Source: Sergeia podlipaevii | Taxonomy: Eukaryota; Euglenozoa; Kinetoplastea; Trypanosomatida; Trypanosomatidae | Direction of reading: 5' to 3' | Assembly: GCA_030849805.1 (NCBI GenBank) | Contig: JASANZ010002188.1 | Coordinates: 1-64,000 of the forward strand | Length of the DNA: 64,000 nt | Shown: positions 52,284 to 61,300 of the stretch, in pieces | Position numbering within the stretch: the stretch's first letter is position 1 | Layout of the letters: every line of letters begins with the position of its first letter | Notes under the pieces: model-generated | What the model was told of the DNA's origin: nothing | The model's input: only the letters and a program-made list of their open reading frames with translations | Database searches by the model: none | Made by a program: the position numbers and the translations under genes

Positions 52284-54710
52284 CTATTTCTTTTCCTTTT
52301 TGCGCCTGAATTCCTCCAATAGACGCTGCTGATATGCGGTGGCAGCAGTGCTGGAGTACTCAAACGGAATGTCCATTGACTTCAAGTGACTGGCGCTATC
52401 TGTCGTCACACTCGGGGGCTTCGTCACACGCGACACCGAAGCATTCGGGAGTGTGTCCTCGTTCTCAAGAGCAGATTTCCCTACATACGACCCTACGAGA
52501 GTTGCGGTTGACATGGTTGCGTCGCGGCTTTGGTTATCGCTGTTGCTAGTAGTGGTGGTAGTGGTAGCTCCTTGAGAACCTCGACCGAAACCTGCTCCGC
52601 CGACAAGTGACTGTGGCCGTGGAGGCATCAAAAATGAAGGCCTCGGTGGGGACTCCGTCTTGCAACGCTCGGAAACACCGCTAAGGTCAGTAGTAGTGGC
52701 GTTCACAGCCGTCGTGGAAGCAGAAAGAGAGTTGGTAGTGCTCGTCTGGCAGGTCGACGCCCCCGCCACTGACGATCGCGCCGTGAAGCCGCCTGCGCGG
52801 TGTGTCCTGGAGGCCTTGCCCTCCTTTTGCATACGGAACTGCTCTAACTGCTGGCGGCGGTAATCGTCTCCAGTCGGAGCGTGGTTGGTTGTCTCCATCT
52901 CCGTCTTCAGTCTCTGCCACATCTCTCGCGACTCACCCGTCGCTGCTGCCGCCGAGGAGGTAGAGTGGGTTGTGCATAGGCTGTTCGCACGCCGTGACCG
53001 CATCACACCCGAGTCCATCTCCCTCCTGGCTGCGACAGCCTCAGCAGCTGTGGTGCTAGACGGCATCGTGGTGGTAGCCCCATCTGTGTCGTTGTCATTA
53101 CTCATCATTGTGCCACTGTTGTGGAGGTCTGTGGTATGGAAGGCAGCAAATTGCGGGGAAGTCGATGATCCCGCGCCGTTCCACGCAGGAACCGCCTCTG
53201 GGGGCAAATATTGATCAGAGCCCCCGACAGAGGCACGCAGCGTGCTAGCGTTGCTGCCAGCACTCATAAAGCCCACACCGCTTGCGTTCAACTCGTTGCC
53301 AACAGGGGAGCCAATGGCATTGCCCATACCGCTTTGGTGGCTCCCCGCTGTACTCGCTCCCAGTTGATTGCCACAGGAGACATTACTTGTCGTCGGTGAG
53401 ATGGCGCTGCTGCTGATATTTGTGCTGCTTCCACGACCCCGTGCTGCCCGCCGCTGCTGCCACTGCTCTCGAGACTCCTGTTTGGCCCGCTCTTTGGACT
53501 CCTTCAAGGACCGCGACAGACTCAGATTGCCAGGCTCTAGCCGTAGCGCCATCTCAAACGCCTCCGCGGCTTGGTGGTACCGCAGCGTCTTGAAGTGCAC
53601 GTCACCCTGGCGCGAGTAACCCTTAAACCAGTCTGGCCTCAGCGAGACCGCCATGTCAGCGTCATAGAGGGCGTGCTCGTAGGCATCCTCTAGCGAGCTG
53701 AGCTGCTTCGCACCTTGCAGGTAAGAGGCTGATCGGTTGCTGTAGAGTGCCGCCATGAGCAGAGGGGTGGGCTGCTGCCCTGCCGCCCTCGAGTGCTCAT
53801 GCGCCGGCAAAGTGCTGCTGCGTGCGCCGTTCTGTACAGCGTCCATCGCGGCGGTGTAGTGTCGAATGGCCTCAACAAACTCGCCCCGTTCAAACGCCGC
53901 ATTGCCTGCAAACTTGAGCCCCTCCGGGGAAGAATCATCGAGTGGTGTGGTGCACGAGGACGTGAAGGCGGTGGCGGAGATGCCCTTGGGGTGATTACCA
54001 CCAAATGCACAGGAGAGGGAGGACGTGCCTGCGGGACGACCGCCCGCGCCGCTAGGGATAGCAGTGAGGTTACTTTCATCCGTGTGGTATGGAAAGCTCG
54101 TGCTGCCTTGCTGACGCAGTAGACGACTTGCTTCGTCAAAGGTTCCGTGGCTGGTAGACTGGTGAGTGCCATGCAAAGATAGTCTGCCGCTTGTAGAGTT
54201 GGTAGATGACAATGGCGGGACTCCCGCGGACGGAGGGGGTGCGAGGGCGGCATCGTCGAGGCCGAGGTCAGCCAGAAAAGCGCGCCTCTGGGCTTGAGAA
54301 GAGGCACTTGAGGCACCAGCAGTGTAGCCTGGCGAAGGCACCGCAGCTGCAACCGGCGAGGACGACATCGTCGTTGGAATTGAAGAGGAAACGTTAGAAG
54401 AAGGAGAATATAATCCTCCACCTCGACTGGCTCCGCCGCTGCTCACAGCACTGGTGGTGGTGACCGTCGTCGTCACACCGCCTGCGGCACTGCGAGAGGT
54501 TGTGGCAAGATCAGACATAGATAAGCCGATGGAAGAGGTCAGAGAGGAGCCAACCCCTACGCCGCCGCTGATGCTACTGTTCCCTCCACCACTGGTTAGT
54601 TTACCCTTCGCTCGAGCAGTGCGAGACGGAAGCATGTCCGGATCAGCGACGTCATCAGTGGTAATACCCATCATGCGCATAAACGCCTCTCTGTCAGCTG
54701 GCAAAGACAT
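52284..54710 (-). CDS. TPR protein with an Hsp70/Hsp90-type carboxylate clamp
   Basis: An 808-residue protein with one three-unit TPR domain at about 261-400 between long disordered Ser/Thr/Gly-rich regions. The five clamp residues that bind the EEVD tail of Hsp90 or Hsp70 in Hop/STI1 are all present at the canonical positions: K266 and N270 (GLKFAGN), N325 (LYSNRSAS), K363 and R367 (FKGYSRQGD). After the TPR a Lys/Arg/Gln-rich helix follows, as in small TPR co-chaperones. The ends carry short similar motifs (LLEEFRRKKEKK at the C-terminus; QLEQFRMQKEGK near 705). A co-chaperone role is inferred. Start is the ATG at 54710; longer readings begin with TTG and translate a pyrimidine tract. Confidence 0.8.
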   Translation of the reverse strand: MSLPADREAFMRMMGITTDDVADPDMLPSRTARAKGKLTSGGGNSSISGGVGVGSSLTSSIGLSMSDLATTSRSAAGGVTTTVTTTSAVSSGGASRGGGLYSPSSNVSSSIPTTMSSSPVAAAVPSPGYTAGASSASSQAQRRAFLADLGLDDAALAPPPSAGVPPLSSTNSTSGRLSLHGTHQSTSHGTFDEASRLLRQQGSTSFPYHTDESNLTAIPSGAGGRPAGTSSLSCAFGGNHPKGISATAFTSSCTTPLDDSSPEGLKFAGNAAFERGEFVEAIRHYTAAMDAVQNGARSSTLPAHEHSRAAGQQPTPLLMAALYSNRSASYLQGAKQLSSLEDAYEHALYDADMAVSLRPDWFKGYSRQGDVHFKTLRYHQAAEAFEMALRLEPGNLSLSRSLKESKERAKQESREQWQQRRAARGRGSSTNISSSAISPTTSNVSCGNQLGASTAGSHQSGMGNAIGSPVGNELNASGVGFMSAGSNASTLRASVGGSDQYLPPEAVPAWNGAGSSTSPQFAAFHTTDLHNSGTMMSNDNDTDGATTTMPSSTTAAEAVAARREMDSGVMRSRRANSLCTTHSTSSAAAATGESREMWQRLKTEMETTNHAPTGDDYRRQQLEQFRMQKEGKASRTHRAGGFTARSSVAGASTCQTSTTNSLSASTTAVNATTTDLSGVSERCKTESPPRPSFLMPPRPQSLVGGAGFGRGSQGATTTTTTSNSDNQSRDATMSTATLVGSYVGKSALENEDTLPNASVSRVTKPPSVTTDSASHLKSMDIPFEYSSTAATAYQQRLLEEFRRKKEKK

Positions 54711-55377
54711 TTCAAAGAGAAGCAAAATAAAAAAGTGGTGAAAAAGGAAAACACAGAAAAAAAGCAAGGAGAAATCAATCACCTGTGATCCTTTCGGCGT
54801 GTATTGTCCGCGCGCGCGTCTGTGTGTGGTTGTCCTTTGCGCTTGTGGGTTTAACTGGGGCCTGCCTTCTGAGATGGTTTCTAATTGTTTTGTTGTCAAA
54901 CAACAAAAGCAAGTTTCAAATGTACAAACTATAAATAAATGCAACAAAAGCGTGAAACAGCAAAAGCAAAACAAGCAATCAAAACAAAACAAAAGATAAG
55001 AAAAAAAAATCGCGCGTGTGGAGCTCCCTATGTATATTTTTTAGATGCGTATATTTAACTTCCACTTACTCTGTGAAGCAAAAAAGAAAAAAAAATGAAG
55101 ATAAAGAGAAGTAAGATTTAGAAAAAGTGAACCAAAAGATTAAGAGATAGGCAAAAACACAACGAAGAAAAAAAAAGTTTAAGAAAATGCATTTAAAAAA
55201 AATGAACTACAATTTTTTTTGTTGCTTGTTCGCTTCTCCAAAATAATAATAGTGTCGTGTTGCTTTTATAGAAAAAAAAAAAAGTAAAGAGTCTTCTCTC
55301 CAATACCGCACAGTCATAACACCCCTCCTTTCTCTCGCTCCTTGTCGTATTCCCTACCTCCACGCCCTCTATCTCAC
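54711..55377. other. Intergenic region
   Basis: No gene supported. Directly upstream of 54710 the minus strand has a pyrimidine-rich stretch of about 60 bases (TTTTTTTCTGTGTTTTCC and similar). Confidence 0.5.
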
Positions 55378-58300
55378 TCATGAATGGAGAGTTGCGCACG
55401 GAAGTGCATCCAGTGCCTGGATAAGCTGCGCGAACACACTGTACTCCCTCACAGCGGGCAAAGCGTCCTTATGCTGTCTCCACGCCTTCATCACCGGATG
55501 ATTGCACACCGCGGAGGTGATGAAGATGCAGTAGCCCTCAATAAGGCGGGAGTTGCGAAGCAAAATCGCGTAGAACACAAGTTCATCCACTAGCCAGATG
55601 AGCTCCAGAAGAAGGTCGTGTAGACGCCCCCAGCCAGAGGTGGAGAGGCCAAGCTTCGTCTCTGCAACCGCCACGGTCGTGCTTGGCGCACCACTACTAC
55701 CACCACCACCACTACCCGCAACAACAGCAGCAGCAGCAGCGCCGATCAGTGTACCACTTGCATCCCTGTGACGACTTATAAGGACAGCAGTGGCAGAGCT
55801 GCCGTTGACGGTAGAGGAGAGTGGATCAGACTGCGTGTCGTCCACGTCTCCCCTCACGTCCCCTACAAGAACACCTCTCTGGGAATGCCTCTCCGCTATC
55901 ACACCCCCACCGATACGATCAGTGGCGTCTTCGACACTCGCACTTCCTCGACTTTGTCTGCCACTGGGGTTCCTACGCTGGCCACTCTCAATACTGTAGG
56001 CGTTACTGCTGCCGCTTCTGCTGCTGCGGTTACTGCTATTGTTGCTGCTGCTACTTTCGCTAATGACGCTTGCCGGGACGGTCATCCCTGCAGCTCCCAT
56101 CTCTTTCCGCGATTCATAGTACGAAAACATCGCCAGCAGGCGATCCATGTACTTGGTCAGCGTAGAAGAAAACTGTTGCACGAAGCGCATGATGTAGTGC
56201 TCGCTGATGTGTTGGCCACCTGCCTTGACAGGTTTGATCATGGTGCCAAGGTTGCGAGAAGATTTTGACTCCCACGCAGCTGCTGGCACCATCGTGGCCA
56301 CCGCCGCTCTCGCCGCTGAACTTCTGCTGTGCGTAGATCCTGGGAAAGAAGGATGTTGCTGCTGCTGCTGTTGCAGCTGCAGGAGGCGTTGTTGGCGATT
56401 CAATGCCCGCGCCTCGCGATCGCCGCCGGCGCCCTGGTGGAACTCCAGCCTCACTCTCTCCTCGGGGTTGCGCACATTCAAGATAAACGCGTGTTCACAC
56501 AAGATGGGCTGCTCAGCATTGTCCTTGTCGTAGTTCAGCAGCGCGGCCGCTCTCAGACGATCCAGGCGTACAGAGAAGTATCCCTTGCCATACGCTGGCA
56601 CCTCGATTTCAGAAGAGGAAAGCGTGTTGGTGAGGTGGGGAGGTGGATTGGCAACCGCCGCAGCTTCATCGCCATCGCGCGTGCCGGTGCCAGGAAGCAC
56701 GTATAAAACAGGTGACTGAGTGCGAAAGGCAAAGCACTGGGAAATGGCAAGATGATTGTAAATTTCTACGCGTGCCTCGGTGCAAGCGGCGAACTCGGCC
56801 TCCTCTTCCTCTGCTTCGTCTTCATAGTGTCCCTTCTCGCGATGATTACTCGCATCACCGCCACCACCGCCAGCTTCGCTCGTAGCCTTCTTCTTTCCCG
56901 TTCTTTCCTCCTCCCCCTCCTCCTCCTCCTCCTTCACACGCGAAGCCGCAGCAACTGCCGCGGAGCTCATCATAAAGTACTCTCGCTGCACACCAAACGT
57001 TGGCGCGTACGCCTCGAACGCGGCGTGGAAGGTGTAGTTGGCGTCTCTCGCCTGCTTGCACTTGAAAACAATGTCCGCCTCTCCAGCCACAAAGTATCCC
57101 TCTGGGATCGCGAGGTCTGTGCACGTTAACACAAAGGCTAGTCGCACACGTGACTTGGGGTCCACTACAAAGTACTTGTGGCCCGTTCGCGTTGGCACGC
57201 CGTGAATATGGCAAACAACGAGTTTGCCTTCAAAGGGGAGTCCCTGTCGACGGACGCCGATGCCGGGGCTAAGGTGAGGGCTAGCAATAATGCGGGCCGT
57301 CTTGAAGGAAGAAGAGGAAGTCTGCGGCAGCTGTTGCAGTGGACATAAGGCAGTCGTAGCGTTTGCACTCGCAAGTTGCGAACTTTGTGTGGTCGATGAC
57401 GTGGTTCCCTCGGCAGTAATCACAGTCGTGCCATCGGATGCGTTGATACTTGCCTTGGTGGCCGCTGCCTCTGATTGGTTCGTTCTTCGTTGTACCTTCG
57501 CATCTGAGGTGCTAGCAACCTTCGACGTTTGGGCCGTGTCGCGACCATCCTCCAACACAGAAGCGCTCTCAACCCTCGAAAGCGTTGATGGCGATGTTGT
57601 AGTGCCGGCAGCAGCACCAGTAGCGGGTTGTATGTTTGGTGTAGCCGCGATGATTGGCGCTGCACTGCTTCCTGTTGTGGTCGACGTCGTCGTGACAGTT
57701 GCTGCCACTGTGGTAGAAGGCATCTGACTGACTTCGTACTGGCCCTTCCCACTATCCTGGCCCTGTGAGTGGAGATAGGGTGCGGCACTGTGAGGTCGAC
57801 TGCCGCCGCTGCGATAGTGATTGTGGTGATGGTAGCACTGCTGTCCGCCTTTCAGCGCAGCAGCGTCCCTCATCGGCTTCAGCTCCAGGCGTATTGGCTC
57901 CACCACGGATACAGGAAACTCCAAGGCAACCCTGCCGCGGTTCACAATCTCGAGCGCGATGTATACACGTGACGCATCACGACCGTACAGATGTCCCATG
58001 GATATCGTGCACGCCGCGTTTGACGTGACGCGCTGCCCGTTAAAAGCGAGCACCTCCGCCAAGTCTTCGCCAGTGGAGCGCGTGAATATCTCCGCAGCGA
58101 GCCTCAAGTACACCACCTCACATGGGTTAAGGGAGTTGGAGATGGCCAAGTAGCCCACAAAGGAACCTACGTCTGTAGAGAGAATATTGAGTCGCAGCGT
58201 CTGCGTCTCGCCGGCGCCTAGACTTCCCATGCTCGAAGGCAGCAACAGCCACGGTTGGGGTCCTTGTGACGTGACCGCGACGGAGTACTCCACAGATCGA

Positions 58301-61300
58301 TCGCTTAGGTTGTTGCGGATGCCAATTTCTGTCGCAGGAGCCTCACCCTTTGGGAATGAGAAGGAAGATGAGTAGGCCTCTGTACAGCCAGGCACTGGTG
58401 TGCAATTTTTGAGCGAGATCACCTGCGAGGGTACTACCGATATTGCTCCAGCGGATGAAGGCGACAGCACCGTTTGTGTGCCAGGCTTCTTGTCTGTCGC
58501 GTCGTCCGTAGTAGAGTCCTGCGGTAGTGGTGCACCATCGCCGCTCGTGCCAGCCTCCTCCTTTGTTGCCACTTGGCCCTGTGCCGGTAAAGCATTAGTT
58601 GAAGGTCTCGTAGAGCCCCCCGATGGGGCTGCCGCTGCTGGTGTTGGCTCGCCTACTGCCTCCTTCCTCACGCCCTCTCCCCCGATGATGGGTGGGAAGG
58701 CATTGCCACTGTCATGGTTGGTATTGCTGCTTAGTGTACTTGCGTTGTCTCGGTGCGCAGAGGCATCCCCGGGACTCTTCGCTACACTATGGAGGCTATG
58801 TGTGGTATCTTCCTTGCTACTTTCTTCATTAAAGGCGGCTAGATTGACGGTCTGAAGATGATACCACATGGGCTCCAACTCGTCTCCTTCATCCATGCCA
58901 ATTCGACCATCGCTATTCCCGCCGCTGGCTCCTCCTCCGGGCACTGCCACAGACACTCGAGAAATACTCACGTTGGATGGCACGCCTTCGTCCACCGCCA
59001 TCACCGCGATAAACTTCTCCAAGGAGGAGCGCAGCACTGCCTTCATGCTGCCACCATCCGCCTCACTACCACGCACAAGAAAGTGAAGTGTGCAGGATTC
59101 CCCAGGACCGATAGAAAAGCGATGCAGCGATGGCAACTGTGCGAAAGAAGCCGTGGAAGGAGGAGCTGTTGGGGCCAGCGATGGTTGTGTGGATGCCGTA
59201 GTTGCTGTTGCGTGTGCCAATGCTGGCTGCAATGGAGGCATAGATGAAGGTGGGGAAGGAGAAGGAAGAGAAGGAGCTCCAGTTTGGGATGCGGAATTCA
59301 TAAAAACAGTTCGCGCAGCCTTCGCACCACTATTCAAGCTGCTGCCGTTGTCCTGCGGAGGAGGAGTCTCGACGGAAGTCACCTGGAACATAGTAGGCGA
59401 GTGTCCTTCCCCTCCATCCGCAGTTGTAGTGGCAACGAGAGAAGCCATGCCTCCTGATACCTCCACTGTAATGGGTACCGTCAAGTGGGTGCTGAAGAGC
59501 ACGCGAAGCGCCAATGTGCAGGTGTAGTCGTGACATGGGTTAGTCACTGTGTAGTCGCCAACATACACAATTTCAGCCTCCTCAGCTGGTGGCTTCTCGC
59601 CCGCAGCCGGCGCTAAGCGCGCCGGCGTCAAGATAGCCTTCGATGGCGCAGAGAAGGTGTTGAAAGGGTCCAATGTGCCAAAGATGTCAATCTCTTCATC
59701 ATCTGTGAGCTGATTGTACAGTGTGACGGTGCCAAGCCAAACAGAGGGGGACGCAATCCCCTGCTGTTGCTGTTGTTGTTCATTTTTCCGCTTCTCTTCC
59801 AGTTCTGGGAGTCGCTCGAAGCTCCAAGACGCAAGTTCACGCAGTTGCTGTGCCTGGCGGCGACGGCCACCAAAAAAAACGCGTGAAAGATAGGCGAGGT
59901 CACCTTGAGTGAGCACACAACGAAGACGCAGTGTGTGAGTTGGGATAACAACTGAAGCAGCAGCAGGGGTCGCTGCGGGTGGCGTAGCATTGGTGGTGGT
60001 GCTGACGACCACGTTCGCGCTCCCTGGTTCATTTACCGCTACGCTACTGTTGTTGTTGTTGTTGTTGGTGTGAGTGGAGATGCCATCGATCCCACAGCCA
60101 GGAGCAGGTGTAGCAGTACTGCTTGACGCGTTGCCCACACCACCGCCGCCGCCGCTGCTCGTGTTGTTAGTGATGGCGGTGCTGATATTGCTAGTTGGGT
60201 TAGCAAGAGCCCCTGAGTTGCCGCTAGTGGCTTGGTCGGTGCCAACTCCTCCGTCTGAGCTCATGATGCCACCGCCGGCGCTGATGGCATTACTGCTGCT
60301 GTTGCCTCCAGCGGTGCCTGAGGGCTCGCCTGTGGTGGTGGTTGTGACGGAAGCAACTGTGAGAGCAGACTGTGGACGAAACGTCAAGGGGTCTACCACT
60401 GGGGTTGCATCGTAGTGAAGCAGCTGTAGTTGCACGATACCCTCAAGTTTGGGATTGTGCGATACGCGCATGCCCAGACGAACGTTTTGCTCCGTCGCTT
60501 TCACCGTCAACTTTGCCTCACTCAACATGAACGGTACGGCGCTGCTGGGGTCAACTCGTAGCGAAGACGGCATCGACATCGACCCTGACACCTCCTCATC
60601 GCTGCCGTGCTGGAAGATCTGGAACACTTTCCAGTAGTACTGCCCGTTCACTGTCACTGCGATATCGTTCTCGGCGTTGAGTTGATTGACAAAGAAGATA
60701 CCATATTCAAATGGGCCTTGCTTCGGTATCAATGAAAGCTGGAGCTGAGCCTCCACATCTAGAGTATGCCCTGGTGCTACAACAAGCCACTTGCCGCCGC
60801 CGGTGTGCAATGACGAGGAGAGGCGAATAATGGGCTGGCACTCGATGCTCAAGTACAGGGGAAGATAGCGCGAAAGGTTATGCAACCGCATCGAGATCGG
60901 CGCGCTCGCGTTGGCACTGTGATGTAAGTGCCGACCTCCACCACCTTGCGGGCGGCCATCCCTAGTGCCTTTTGGGGGGGCTCCACCCTCCGCCCGCTCA
61001 TCACCTACTCCACCACGTCGCTCGGTCTCCCCTTCCCATCCTGTCCCATTTCTTTCCTCCCCCTCGTGATGCTCACCGCGGTGCGGATGTGCCCCAATGC
61101 CAACTGTGCCCAACGAAATATGCGTAGGTGCGCAGTAACCCTCGCTCAACGCAAAGGACACAACCATAGGCACCAGCAGCACACACTGCCCTGCTACCGG
61201 CGCACGACCACCGCGAGATCGAAAGAGGTTGAACCCAGTCAGTGTCGGTGTGGCGTCGACGACTTGCGCCACAATCACCTGCGCCAAACCTCGGACGGTG

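Noticed and set aside
54711..54992. Membrane-span-like N-terminus of the TPR protein
   Set aside because: The frame starts with TTG and codes Phe/Leu/Cys runs from T-rich intergenic DNA. No ATG lies upstream of 54710.
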